From Aeromicrobium ginsengisoli (lineage in GTDB: Bacteria > Actinomycetota > Actinomycetes > Propionibacteriales > Nocardioidaceae): a DNA stretch of 64,000 bases. The notes under the pieces were generated by a model. That model was not told where the DNA came from, searched no databases, and was given only the letters and a program-made list of their open reading frames with translations. Made by a program: the position numbers and the translations under genes. The DNA is taken from the NCBI RefSeq assembly GCF_004134905.2, contig NZ_SDPQ02000001.1, forward strand, positions 62,001 through 126,000, written 5' to 3'. Below, in pieces: positions 20,601-29,062 of this stretch (position 1 is its first letter; every line of letters begins with the position of its first letter).

Positions 20601-22595
20601 GTGATGACACACGAGGGTCCCGAGCAGCTGGCTCTGGTCCCGCCTGCGCCGGTGACCCGACGGCGTGCTCCGGCGGCCAAACCGCAGCCCGAGGCCGCTC
20701 CGATCCGCCCGGTCGCCCGGGTCGTGGTCGACAGCGGCTTGGCGCACCTCGACCGGCTCTTCGACTACCTCGTCCCGACGACGCTCGCCGCCAAGACGGT
20801 GCCGGGCTGCCGGGTCAAGGTCCGGTTCGCGGGTCGTCTGGTCGACGGGTTCGTCGTCGAGCGGGTCGACGCGACCGAGCACGTCGGCCGGCTGGCGTTC
20901 CTGGCCAAGGTCGTGTCACCCGAGCCGGTGCTGCATCCTGAGGTGCTGTCGCTCGCTCGTGCCGTTGCCGACCGCTATGCCGGCACGCTCGGCGACGTCC
21001 TGCGTCTCGCCATCCCGCCGCGCCACGCCCGTGCCGAGGGGTTGCGCGCCACACCCGCCGAGGGGGCCCTGCCGGTCGGCAGCGCGGCCGGCTGGCAGAC
21101 GTACGCTCACGGGCTCGGCTTTGTCGCGGCGCTGCGCGCAGGAGAGCGGCCCAGGGCCTGGTGGGGTGCCATCCCCGGCCAGGATCCGGCCCAGCTGGTC
21201 GCCGAGGCGGTGCTGGCGACGCTCGGCTCGGGTCGCGGCGCGGTCGTGTGCGTGCCCGACATACGCGATGTCGCCCGTTGGGACGCGGTGTTCACCGAGG
21301 TGCTGGGGGAGGGCCGGCACGTGGCTCTCACGGCGGCCGGCGAGGCCGCCGACCGCTATGCGGCGTTCCTCGCGGCATCTCGCGGCGACGTGCAGGTCGT
21401 CCTCGGCACCCGTGCGGCCGCATTCGCCCCGGTCAAGCACCTCGGGCTGGTCGCGATGTGGGACGACGGCGACGACCTGTTCGCCGAACCGCGATCGCCC
21501 TACCCGCATGCGCGCGAGGTGTTGTTGCTGCGGGCCACGGCCCAGGACACCGCGGTGCTGATGGGTGGCTACGCGCGCACGGCCGAAGGGCAGTCGCTGG
21601 TCGACAGCGGATGGTGCAGCGAGCTCGTGGCGGACCAGCGCGCCCGTCGCAAGGCCTGGCCCCGGCTGACGGTCACGGACGGCTCGGTGGACGGTTCCGC
21701 GCCGGTCAGGCTCCCACAGGAGGCGTTCCGCGCGATCCGCGGAGCCGACGGTGCGGTGCTGATCCAGGTCCCGCGACGTGGCTACCGCGAGTCCCTGTCG
21801 TGCCAGACCTGCCGCCAGCCGGCCCGGTGCGAGGCGTGCCAGGGTCCGCTGGGCCAGCCGTCGGCCTCGGCGCCCGTCGCCTGCCGCTGGTGCGGGCGTG
21901 ACGCGTCGCCGTGGGCGTGCCCACACTGTCAGGGCACCGAGCTCCGCTCGCCGGTCGTGGGGGCGCTGCGCACGGCTGAGGAGTTCGCCCGCGCCTTTCC
22001 CGACCTCGAAGTCGTGACGTCGGGTGGCCAGACGATCCTCGACCGGGTCGAGCCCGGCCGGCGTCTCGTGCTCGCGACCCCCGGTGCGGAGCCACACGTT
22101 CCGGGCGGCTATGCCGTCGTGATCCTGCTCGACACCTGGCTCATGCTGGCGCGCGAGGACGTACGCGTCGAGGAGGAGTCGCACCGTCGTTGGTTCAACG
22201 CCCTCGCCCTCGCTGGGCCGGGTGCCATCGCGGTCGCCGTGGGTGACGCCCAGACCCTGCAGGCGCTCGTCCGCGCCGATCCCGCGGGATTCGCAGCTCG
22301 CGAGCTCGCCGGTCGCGCGGAGACGCATCTGCCGCCCACTGCCAGGCTCGCCACGGTCGACGGGCCCGACGAGGTTCTGGCCAACCTGGCCAACCGGATC
22401 TGGACGCCCAACACCGAGATCCTCGGACCGGTGCCGGTGGACGCACGCTCCACGGAGGCGGGGGAACGTCTGATCCTGCGGGCACCTCGACGCGAAGGCG
22501 CCGACCTCGCCGCCGCCCTCTCCGCGCTGGCCGCCGAGCGCAGCGCCGCCAAGCAGCCGGGACTCCGCATCCAGGTCGACCCGCTGTCGCTCTGA
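20601..22595 (+). CDS. priA: Probable primosomal protein N' (PriA) lacking helicase motifs
   Basis: Replication-restart PriA homologue of 664 residues. The N-terminal 3' DNA-binding domain is clear (VARVVVDSGLAHLDRLFDYLVP, GCRVKVRFAGR...DGFVVE). The zinc-binding cysteines are present (CQTCRQPARCEACQG... CRWCGRDASPWACPHCQG). The helicase core has no Walker A GxGKT: the position reads AWWGAIPGQDPAQLVAEAV. The DEAH box is also absent. This degenerate form is characteristic of actinobacteria and is probably a structural loader without ATPase activity. TAGAAC (20589-20594) 7 bases before GTG 20601 suggests leaderless expression; ATG 20604 is the alternative start. Confidence 0.9.
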   Translation: MMTHEGPEQLALVPPAPVTRRRAPAAKPQPEAAPIRPVARVVVDSGLAHLDRLFDYLVPTTLAAKTVPGCRVKVRFAGRLVDGFVVERVDATEHVGRLAFLAKVVSPEPVLHPEVLSLARAVADRYAGTLGDVLRLAIPPRHARAEGLRATPAEGALPVGSAAGWQTYAHGLGFVAALRAGERPRAWWGAIPGQDPAQLVAEAVLATLGSGRGAVVCVPDIRDVARWDAVFTEVLGEGRHVALTAAGEAADRYAAFLAASRGDVQVVLGTRAAAFAPVKHLGLVAMWDDGDDLFAEPRSPYPHAREVLLLRATAQDTAVLMGGYARTAEGQSLVDSGWCSELVADQRARRKAWPRLTVTDGSVDGSAPVRLPQEAFRAIRGADGAVLIQVPRRGYRESLSCQTCRQPARCEACQGPLGQPSASAPVACRWCGRDASPWACPHCQGTELRSPVVGALRTAEEFARAFPDLEVVTSGGQTILDRVEPGRRLVLATPGAEPHVPGGYAVVILLDTWLMLAREDVRVEEESHRRWFNALALAGPGAIAVAVGDAQTLQALVRADPAGFAARELAGRAETHLPPTARLATVDGPDEVLANLANRIWTPNTEILGPVPVDARSTEAGERLILRAPRREGADLAAALSALAAERSAAKQPGLRIQVDPLSL

Positions 22596-22626
22596 CCGCG
22601 GCACCAGCCCCCTCAGCGTCGACGCC

Positions 22627-22632
22627 TAGACT
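22627..22632 (+). promoter_or_regulatory. Leaderless promoter -10 for fmt
   Basis: TAGACT ends 7 bases before the fmt GTG (22640), placing the transcription start at the start codon. No RBS is present, so translation of fmt is probably leaderless or coupled to priA. Confidence 0.55.
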
Positions 22633-22639
22633 CGACGCC

Positions 22640-23563
22640 GTGAGAGTCGTCTTCGCAGGTACGCCCGAGACCGCCCTCCCATCCCTCGAGGCGCTCGTCG
22701 CCAGCCGCCACGACGTCGCCGCGGTGATCACCCGTCCCGACGCGCCGGCCGGCCGCGGTCGCACCCTGAAGCCGTCTCCCGTCGCCGAGGCCGCCGCCGC
22801 TCACGGCATCGAGGTGCTCAGGCCCGCCAAGCCGTCCGACCCTGACTTCATGGACCGCCTCCGGGCGATCGCCCCCGACTGCATCCCGATCGTCGCGTAC
22901 GGTGCTCTGATCCGCCGCGAAGCGCTCGACATCCCGCAGTACGGCTGGATCAACCTGCACTTCTCGGTGCTGCCGGCCTGGCGCGGCGCCGCGCCGGTTC
23001 AGCGGGCGATCATGGCCGGCGACGAGGTCACCGGTGCGACGGTGTTCAGCCTGGTCGAGGAGCTCGACGCCGGGCCCGTGCTCGGCTCGATCACCGAACG
23101 CATCCGCGAGGAGGACACGTCGGCGGAGTTGCTGGCGAGACTGGCGGACTGGGGCAGCAGGCTGCTGGTCGACGTCGTCGACCACATCGAGGACGGTGAC
23201 ATCGCGGCCGTACCGCAGCCCGAGGACAACATCTCGTACGCCCCCAAGCTCACGACCGACGAGGCCAGGATCGACTGGAACCGGCCGGCGTTCGCGATCG
23301 ATCGGCACATCCGAGGCTGCACGCCAGCTCCAGGTGCCTGGACCCTGCTCGAGGGCGAGCGGGTCAAGGTCGGGCCGGCAACGATCGCGGACGACCGCAC
23401 GCTGGTGCCCGGTCAGCTGTCGATCGGCAAGCAGGAGGTCCGGGTCGGCACGACCACGACCGATCTCGTGCTCGGTGAGGTCCAGGCGTTCGGCAAGAAG
23501 CGCATGCGTGCCGCCGACTGGGCCCGCGGCACGTCCTTCCCTGACGGTGTGGCGTTTTCATGA
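22640..23563 (+). CDS. fmt: Methionyl-tRNA formyltransferase
   Basis: Formylates initiator Met-tRNA using 10-formyl-THF. The 307-residue enzyme shows VVFAGTPETALPSLEAL at the N-terminus, the catalytic INLHFSVLPAWRGAAPVQRAI segment with the essential Asn-His, then the ITRPDAPAGRG loop that contacts tRNA, and a C-terminal OB-like domain from about residue 210 (IRGCTPAPGAWTLL). Its stop lies in an ATGA that starts a 27-codon relay ORF leading into rsmB. Confidence 0.95.
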   Translation: MRVVFAGTPETALPSLEALVASRHDVAAVITRPDAPAGRGRTLKPSPVAEAAAAHGIEVLRPAKPSDPDFMDRLRAIAPDCIPIVAYGALIRREALDIPQYGWINLHFSVLPAWRGAAPVQRAIMAGDEVTGATVFSLVEELDAGPVLGSITERIREEDTSAELLARLADWGSRLLVDVVDHIEDGDIAAVPQPEDNISYAPKLTTDEARIDWNRPAFAIDRHIRGCTPAPGAWTLLEGERVKVGPATIADDRTLVPGQLSIGKQEVRVGTTTTDLVLGEVQAFGKKRMRAADWARGTSFPDGVAFS

Positions 23564-23643
23564 CGGAGCGCCAGCGAGGTCACATCGGGGCGCTCGTGCC
23601 GTCGGCTCCGTATCGTTGGCTCTTCTTGGAGGCGACGGCATGA
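23560..23643 (+). repeat. Short ATGA-relay C between fmt and rsmB (27-codon ORF)
   Basis: The fmt stop is in ATGAC (23560) and the rsmB start is in ATGAC (23640), 80 bp apart. A 27-codon ORF (MTERQRGHIGALVPSAPYRW...) begins in the first ATGA and stops in the second, so coupling would be kept. GGAGG at 23628-23632 is the rsmB RBS. The first bases, ATGACGGAGCGCCAGCGAGG, resemble relay D at 33340 (ATGACCGAGCGAAGCGAGG). Confidence 0.6.
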
Positions 23644-24923
23644 CCGATCCGTCCCGTGCGGTTGCGTTCCATGTGCTCAGGGCTGTGGCCGAGCGCGATG
23701 CGTACGTCAACCTGGTCCTCCCGGCGATGCTCGCCGAGCACCAGATCGAGGGTCGTGACGCAGCGTTCGCGACCGAGCTGGTGCACGGCACGGTCCGCAG
23801 GCAGGGCACCTACGACGCGATCATCGGTCAGGTGGCCAGCAAGGGCCTCGGCTCGATCGACCCGCCGGTGCTCGATGCCTTGCGGCTCGGCACCCACCAG
23901 CTCCTGAGCATGCGGGTGCCCGCGCACGCGGCGGTCTCCGAGACAGTCGACCTCGTGCGCCGCGAGATCGGCCACAAGCCCGTGCACTTCGCCAACGCCC
24001 TGCTGCGCAAGATCGGCCAGAAGGACCTCACCGGCTGGCTTGAGGTCGTTACGGCAGGCCTCGACGGCGACGAGGCCCGGTCCGTACGCACCTCGCATCC
24101 CGTGTGGATCGTCACGGCGCTGCGCGAGGCACTCGGTGGCCATGCGGCTCAGATCGACAAGCTCCTGGCGGCCGACAACGCCCCGCCGCGGGTCACGTTG
24201 GTGGCCCGCCCGGGGCTCTGCAGCCCAGACGCGTTGCCCGGCACGCCGGGCAAGCTCTCGCCCTACGCCCGCATCCTCGACGAAGGCGGCGACCCGGGAG
24301 CGATCCCGCAGGTGCGCGACGGCCGCGCCGGCGTGCAGGACGAGGGTTCCCAGCTCGTCGCGATCACGCTCGCCGAGGCTCAGGTGGACGGTGACGACGC
24401 CCGCTGGCTCGACCTCTGCGCCGGACCGGGTGGCAAGGCAGCGCTCCTCGGCGCGTTGGCCAAGCAGCGTGGCGCTCACCTGGTCGCCAACGAGGTGCTG
24501 GAGCACCGCGCCGACCTGGTGCGCCAAGGCGTACGCCTGCTCGACAACGTCGAGGTCACCACAGCCGATGGGCGTCACGGTCCGTGGGAGCCTGCGAGCT
24601 TCGACCGCGTCCTGGTCGACGCCCCCTGCACGGGCCTCGGGGCGCTCCGTCGCCGACCCGAGTCGCGCTGGCGCCGGTCCGAAGCCGACCTCGACGACCT
24701 CGTGCCGCTCCAGGAAGCCCTGCTCGCCCGCGCGCTCGAGCTCGTACGCCCTGGTGGCGTCGTGGTCTATGCAACCTGCTCGCCGCACGTCAGGGAGACG
24801 ACGGGCGTCGTCGACGCGGTCACCGCAGGACGCGGCGACGTCGATGTGGAGTCCACCCATCAGTGGTGGCCCCACATCGACGGCACCGATGCGATGTTCT
24901 GCGCGCTACTCCGCCGCGGCTGA
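23640..24923 (+). CDS. rsmB: 16S rRNA (cytosine-967-C5) methyltransferase
   Basis: SAM-dependent m5C methylation of 16S rRNA. The 427-residue protein combines an N-terminal NusB-like RNA-binding domain (about 1-135, with DAAFATELVHGTVRRQGTYD) and a Rossmann methyltransferase domain with LDLCAGPGGKAALLGAL, the nucleophile-bearing DAPCTGLGALRRRPE and YATCSPHVRET. ATG 23640 is chosen by its overlap with the relay stop and its GGAGG. The 3' end overlaps the convergent MFS gene by 18 bases. Confidence 0.94.
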   Translation: MTDPSRAVAFHVLRAVAERDAYVNLVLPAMLAEHQIEGRDAAFATELVHGTVRRQGTYDAIIGQVASKGLGSIDPPVLDALRLGTHQLLSMRVPAHAAVSETVDLVRREIGHKPVHFANALLRKIGQKDLTGWLEVVTAGLDGDEARSVRTSHPVWIVTALREALGGHAAQIDKLLAADNAPPRVTLVARPGLCSPDALPGTPGKLSPYARILDEGGDPGAIPQVRDGRAGVQDEGSQLVAITLAEAQVDGDDARWLDLCAGPGGKAALLGALAKQRGAHLVANEVLEHRADLVRQGVRLLDNVEVTTADGRHGPWEPASFDRVLVDAPCTGLGALRRRPESRWRRSEADLDDLVPLQEALLARALELVRPGGVVVYATCSPHVRETTGVVDAVTAGRGDVDVESTHQWWPHIDGTDAMFCALLRRG

Positions 24924-26330
24924 CACGAGCTCCGGCGCCCTCGCCGACTGCCGCGGCGCCCGCATCACCACCATGGCGATGAGGAATGCCACCACGGCGA
25001 ATCCCATCGAGGTCAGGAACGCGGCTTCCGCTCCCGGGACGACCTGCCCCGGAACAGCGCCCGAGGCGTAGACCGACACGATCACCGCGAGTCCGACGGC
25101 TCCACCGAGCTGCTGCATCGTCTGGAGCAGGCCTGATGCCGCTCCGGCGTGCTCGGGTTCGACGTCCGCGAGGATCGCGACGGTCGTGGGCATGAACGCC
25201 AGCCCTGCCGACGCGCCGCTGAGCAGCATCGGGCCGAGGATCGCCGTGACGTAGCCGCTGGTGGTGCTGATCTGGCTGAGCCACAAGAAGCTGACGGCCA
25301 TGCCGACGGTGCCGATCGCGATGAGCCGCTGAGGACCGAATCGACCCACCAGGCGCGCCGAGATCCGTGAGACCGCGAAGATCGCAAGGGTCAGCGGCAG
25401 GAACGCGAATCCCGAGGCGAGCGGACCGAAGCCCAGCACGCGCTGGTCGTACTGCACCAGCAGGAAGAACATCGGGAACTGTGAACCGACGAGCAGCGAC
25501 ATCACCACGAGCGCGCCTGCCCGGCGCCGATTGCGCAGCAGGCCCAGCCGGAGCAGCGGGTGCGGCGCGATGCGCTCCGTACGGACGAACAGAGCCAGCA
25601 GCACGGCGGCGAGTGCGAAGCCGCCGATCGTGCCGATCGAGTCCCATCCGTGGTCGGGTGCGTTGATGAACGCGTAGACCGCGGCGACCGAGCCGAGTGT
25701 CGCCGTGGCTGCGCCGACGACATCGAAGCGACCGGGGCGACGTGCCGTCTCGTCGACGAACCGCCGAACGAGTGCGAGCACCGCGACGCCGATCGGCACG
25801 TTGATCATGAGCGTCCAGCGCCAGGACCCCAGATCCGTGAGCGCACCGCCGAGGATCAGGCCGATCGAGCCTCCGGCGGAGGAGACGGCGGTGAACAGGG
25901 CGAGGGCCCGGTTGCGCGAGGCAGCATCGGGCGTCGAGGTCGTGAGCAGCGCCAGCACGCTGGGTGCCGCGATGGCTGCGCCGACACCTTGCAGGACTCG
26001 CGAGGTCACGAGGAACTCGGGGTTGGGCGCGAGTGCGCCCGCCAGAGAGGCCACGGTGAACAGCCCGAGGCCGATCTCGAACACCCGGAGGCGTCCGAAC
26101 ACGTCGCCGAGACGGCCGCCGAGAAGCAGCAGTCCGCCGAACGCGAGGGTGTAGGCGTTGAGCACCCATGAGAGACCGGCCGGCGAGAAGTCGAGGTCGG
26201 TCTGGATGCGGGGGAGGGCGACGTTCACGACGGTGACGTCGAGAACGAGCATGAGCTGGGCGATCAACACGATCGCGATGCCGTACGAGGCTCTGCGGCC
26301 GGTGTCCGGGGGCGCGGTGATGGAGGTCAT
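24906..26330 (-). CDS. MFS multidrug efflux transporter (DHA2, EmrB/QacA type)
   Basis: A 14-span proton-coupled drug exporter of 474 residues. Motif LDVTVVNVALPRIQTDL closes TM1, then WVLNAYTLAFGGLLLLGGRLGDVFGRLR (motif A), RVLQGVGAAIAAPSVLALL, and motif C in SAGGSIGLILGGALTDLGSWRW. The ATG at 26330 is chosen, with AGGAAA about 10 bases upstream; a GTG at 26369 would add 13 residues and extend into the operator region. It is divergent from a TetR gene, with palindromes between them, so it is probably repressed by that TetR. The pair interrupts the usual rsmB-rpe neighbourhood. Confidence 0.9.
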   Translation of the reverse strand: MTSITAPPDTGRRASYGIAIVLIAQLMLVLDVTVVNVALPRIQTDLDFSPAGLSWVLNAYTLAFGGLLLLGGRLGDVFGRLRVFEIGLGLFTVASLAGALAPNPEFLVTSRVLQGVGAAIAAPSVLALLTTSTPDAASRNRALALFTAVSSAGGSIGLILGGALTDLGSWRWTLMINVPIGVAVLALVRRFVDETARRPGRFDVVGAATATLGSVAAVYAFINAPDHGWDSIGTIGGFALAAVLLALFVRTERIAPHPLLRLGLLRNRRRAGALVVMSLLVGSQFPMFFLLVQYDQRVLGFGPLASGFAFLPLTLAIFAVSRISARLVGRFGPQRLIAIGTVGMAVSFLWLSQISTTSGYVTAILGPMLLSGASAGLAFMPTTVAILADVEPEHAGAASGLLQTMQQLGGAVGLAVIVSVYASGAVPGQVVPGAEAAFLTSMGFAVVAFLIAMVVMRAPRQSARAPELVSAAAE

Positions 26331-26357
26331 GGTGAGGTTTCCTGTCCCACGAAATGA

Positions 26358-26422
26358 AGTGTCGTACACTCGAACGGAGAAGGGCTCCGGTTCTTCGAAC
26401 GACTATACGGAGACAGTCTCCG
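26358..26422. promoter_or_regulatory. Divergent tetR/MFS control region with two matching palindromes
   Basis: Two 15-bp dyads with the same half-sites stand 33 bp apart: CGGAGAAGGGCTCCG (26375-26389) and the perfect CGGAGACAGTCTCCG (26408-26422). The spacing is about three helical turns. A third dyad, AGTGT-CGT-ACACT (26358-26370), lies near the MFS side. On the minus strand TATAGT (26407-26402) could be the MFS -10, touching the right-hand palindrome. TetR binding is an inference. Confidence 0.75.
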
Positions 26423-26443
26423 GTTAGCAAGGGAGGTGGGACC

Positions 26444-27058
26444 GTGGTGCCCGTCACGTCCACCGAAGACGCCGTCGAAGCGCCGGCCAAGCCGCTGCGT
26501 GCTGACGCCCAGCGCAACTACGACAAGCTCGTGGCTGCCGCACGTGAGGTGTTCGCCGAGCGCGGCGCCGAGGGCTCGCTCGACGAGATCGCCAAGCGCG
26601 CCGGTGTGGGACCAGGCACGCTCTATCGGCACTTCCCGACCCGCGACGACCTGATTGATGCACTGATGCGCGACTGGTCGGCGCGAGTCCTCGCCGACAG
26701 CGAGGCAGCGGTGGCGGCCGACCTCCCGGCGCGCGAGACGCTCGAGCGCTGGTTCATGGACCTGATCAAGCACCTGACGTTGCATCGTGGTGCCGCAGCC
26801 AAGCTCAGCGCCGCCTTCGACGACCCGGCCTCGCCGATCTACCGCAAATGCCAGATGCTGGCGGACGCCAACGATCTCGTGGTCAGTCACCTCACCGAGA
26901 CACATGCGCTCCGCGACAACGTCGAGTCGCGCCAGGTCATGCGGCTGGTCAGTGGCATCGCGACCGTCGCAGACGCGTCGGGCATCCCCATCGAAGAAGC
27001 CGCCCCGATGCTCGACATCGTGATCGACGGCATCCTGCGCGACCGCGCCACCTCCTGA
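26444..27058 (+). CDS. TetR-family repressor
   Basis: A 204-residue regulator. The DNA-binding domain (about 15-65) reads [55 protein letters not shown], a textbook TetR helix-turn-helix. The C-terminal ligand domain is all helical with a TetR_C-like [21 protein letters not shown] end. GTG 26444 is chosen by the strong GGGAGGTGGG RBS; the longer frame to 26354 would cover the operators. It is divergent from the MFS efflux gene, its likely target together with itself. Ligand unknown. Confidence 0.9.
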   Translation: MVPVTSTEDAVEAPAKPLRADAQRNYDKLVAAAREVFAERGAEGSLDEIAKRAGVGPGTLYRHFPTRDDLIDALMRDWSARVLADSEAAVAADLPARETLERWFMDLIKHLTLHRGAAAKLSAAFDDPASPIYRKCQMLADANDLVVSHLTETHALRDNVESRQVMRLVSGIATVADASGIPIEEAAPMLDIVIDGILRDRATS

Positions 27059-27077
27059 TCGGCGCTCGGCGCACCAC

Positions 27078-27083
27078 TACGCT
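27078..27083 (+). promoter_or_regulatory. Leaderless promoter -10 for rpe
   Basis: TACGCT ends 6 bases before the rpe ATG (27090). The stretch between has no RBS, so rpe mRNA is probably leaderless. Confidence 0.5.
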
Positions 27084-27089
27084 GGCGGC

Positions 27090-27752
27090 ATGGGCATCCA
27101 GATCACCCCGAGCATGCTGGCGTCGGACTTTGCCAACCTTGAGTCCGAGGCGGCGCGCATCTCGAGTGCCGACTGGCTGCACATGGACGTCATGGACAAC
27201 CACTTCGTGCCCAACCTGACCTTGGGAGCGCCGGTCATCGAAGCGCTGGCCAAGGTCGCCAAGCAGCCGATCGACGCGCACCTCATGATCGAGGACCCCG
27301 ATCGTTGGGCCCCCGCGTACGTCGAGGCCGGCGCCCAGAGCGTCACGTTCCACGTCGAGGCGGCGAAGGCGCCCGTACGCCTCGCCCGTGAGATCCGCGC
27401 CAAGGGTGCCCGCGCCTCGATGGCGCTCAAGCCGGCCACGCCGATCGAGCCCTACGAGGACCTGCTGCCCGAGCTCGACATGGTGCTGGTCATGACCGTC
27501 GAGCCGGGCTTCGGCGGCCAGAAGTTCCTCGACATCTGCCTGCCCAAGATCCAGCGGGCCCGCACCCTGATCGACAAGCACGGCGGCGACATCTGGCTCC
27601 AGGTCGACGGGGGAGTCTCTCTCGAGACGATCGAGCGGTGCGCGGAGGCCGGCGCAGACACCTTCGTCGCCGGCTCAGCCGTGTTCAGTGCCGACGACCC
27701 CGATGCGATGGTCGCCGAGCTGCGATCACATGCCGGACGTCACACCCGCTGA
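27090..27752 (+). CDS. rpe: Ribulose-phosphate 3-epimerase
   Basis: Interconverts ribulose-5-phosphate and xylulose-5-phosphate in the pentose phosphate pathway, feeding ribulose-5-phosphate to RibBA next door. The 220-residue TIM barrel has [14 protein letters not shown], the metal site [12 protein letters not shown] and DAHLMIEDP, the loop [12 protein letters not shown] and the phosphate site [10 protein letters not shown] and VAGSAVF. rpe next to the rib operon is a conserved actinobacterial arrangement. Confidence 0.96.
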   Translation: MGIQITPSMLASDFANLESEAARISSADWLHMDVMDNHFVPNLTLGAPVIEALAKVAKQPIDAHLMIEDPDRWAPAYVEAGAQSVTFHVEAAKAPVRLAREIRAKGARASMALKPATPIEPYEDLLPELDMVLVMTVEPGFGGQKFLDICLPKIQRARTLIDKHGGDIWLQVDGGVSLETIERCAEAGADTFVAGSAVFSADDPDAMVAELRSHAGRHTR

Positions 27753-27767
27753 CTGAGACCCGCGGGC

Positions 27768-27773
27768 TAGACT
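27768..27773 (+). promoter_or_regulatory. -10 element of the riboflavin operon
   Basis: TAGACT lies 16 bases after the rpe stop and about 29 bases before the FMN aptamer, which fits a transcript start near 27780. Confidence 0.55.
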
Positions 27774-27801
27774 TGAGGCAACGAGCAGCAACATCGCTCG
27801 C

Positions 27802-27934
27802 GTGCTCCGGGGTCGGTGTAATTCCGAGCCGGCGGTGACAGTCCGCGACCCGCGGTCACATCATTCGTGATGAGGCAGCGGTTGAGCCGGTGAAATTCCG
27901 GCACCGACGGTGAAAGTCCGGATGGGAGGAGCAC
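27802..27934 (+). ncRNA. FMN riboswitch (RFN element)
   Basis: All conserved blocks of the FMN aptamer are present in order: closing stem GTGCTCC (27802-27808) with GGAGCAC (27928-27934), GGGGTCGGTGTAATTCC, AGCCGGCGGTGACAGTCCGCGACCC, a variable arm around CATTCGTGATG, GCGGTTGAGCCGGTGAAATTCCGGCACC and GACGGTGAAAGTCCGGATGGGAG. It precedes ribD. FMN binding is expected to turn off the operon. Confidence 0.95.
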
Positions 27935-27937
27935 TGT

Positions 27938-27960
27938 GTCGTGGCGCGGAGCGCCACGAC
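27938..27960 (+). terminator. Expression-platform hairpin after the FMN aptamer
   Basis: A perfect 10-bp stem, GTCGTGGCGC / GCGCCACGAC, with loop GGA, 3 bases after the aptamer. There is no T-run (CGTTGGTGG follows). It may be an intrinsic terminator of the T-poor actinobacterial kind, or part of a structure controlling the ribD RBS (GGAGGA, 28015-28020). It is 65 bases before the ribD ATG. Confidence 0.6.
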
Positions 27961-28024
27961 CGTTGGTGGCACTTGGTCACCAGAGACCCCGGGACGCGTG
28001 AGTCATCACGACCTGGAGGAATGC

Positions 28025-29062
28025 ATGGCAACCGACACCGAGAACAGCGCGATGCAACGCGCGCTCGACGCGGCCCGCACCGTCAGACGTACGCTGCCCA
28101 ATCCGCGCGTCGGCTGCGTCCTGCTCGCGCCTGACGGCACCGAGATCGCCGTTGGCGTCCATCGAGGCGCCGGCACACCGCACGCCGAGGTCGACGCGCT
28201 CACGCAGGCTGGTGACGCCGCTCGCGGTGCCACCGCGGTCGTCACGCTCGAGCCGTGCAACCACACCGGCCGCACCGGACCCTGCGCTGAGGCGCTGATC
28301 GAGGCCGGCGTCGCCCGTGTCGTGTTCGGGCAGATCGACCCCGACCGTTCCGCCGCCGGCGGTGCCAAGACGCTGCGCGCGGCCGGCATCGAGGTCGAGC
28401 CCGGCGTGATGGCCGAGGAGGCCACCGACCTCAACGTCGAGTGGACGTTCGCGGTGACTTCGGGCCGGCCGTTCGTGACGTGGAAGTACGCCGCAACGCT
28501 CGACGGTCTCAGCGCCGCGCCCGACGGCACGAGCAAGTGGATCACGAGCGACGAGGCCCGCCGCGACGTGCAGAAGTTCCGCGCGGAGTCCGACGCGATC
28601 GTCGCCGGCACCGGTGCGGTCCTCGCCGACGATCCCCGGCTCTCGGTGCGCGACGAGAAGGACATCCCGCTCCCGTACGACCAGCAGCCTCTGCGGGTCG
28701 TGGTGGGCGAGACCAAGATCCCCAACTACTACCGGGTGTTCGACCGCGTGGCGCCGACGCTGCTGGTCCAGTCCCGTGACCCCGAGGTCGTGCTGCAGAA
28801 GCTCATCGACAACCAGATCCGGCACATCTGGCTCGAAGGCGGACCGCGCCTCGCCGGTGCGTTCTGGAACGCCGGCGTGATCGACCGCGTGATCGGCTAC
28901 ATCGCCCCCGCCATGCTCGGCTCCGGCCGGGCGGCACTCGAGGGCGAGGCGACGACACTGGCCGACCTGCGGCCCATCGACCTGCACGACCTGACGATGG
29001 TCGGCCCGGACATCCGCATCATCGGCACCCCCGGCCGCATGCAACGAGAGGACTTCGACTGA
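28025..29062 (+). CDS. ribD: Bifunctional diaminohydroxyphosphoribosylaminopyrimidine deaminase / reductase
   Basis: Steps 2 and 3 of riboflavin synthesis. Of 345 residues, about 1-145 form the zinc-dependent deaminase (HAEVDAL, then [11 protein letters not shown]) and about 150-345 the NADPH reductase ([48 protein letters not shown]). ATG 28025 follows GGAGGA at the right distance; a nearer ATG at 28021 is out of frame, and a longer frame back to 27941 covers the riboswitch hairpin. The stop shares a base with ribE. Confidence 0.95.
   Translation: MATDTENSAMQRALDAARTVRRTLPNPRVGCVLLAPDGTEIAVGVHRGAGTPHAEVDALTQAGDAARGATAVVTLEPCNHTGRTGPCAEALIEAGVARVVFGQIDPDRSAAGGAKTLRAAGIEVEPGVMAEEATDLNVEWTFAVTSGRPFVTWKYAATLDGLSAAPDGTSKWITSDEARRDVQKFRAESDAIVAGTGAVLADDPRLSVRDEKDIPLPYDQQPLRVVVGETKIPNYYRVFDRVAPTLLVQSRDPEVVLQKLIDNQIRHIWLEGGPRLAGAFWNAGVIDRVIGYIAPAMLGSGRAALEGEATTLADLRPIDLHDLTMVGPDIRIIGTPGRMQREDFD

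Noticed and set aside
24906-27058. Transposon carrying the MFS-TetR pair
   Set aside because: No transposase, terminal inverted repeats or target duplication are seen at its borders; base composition matches the surroundings.
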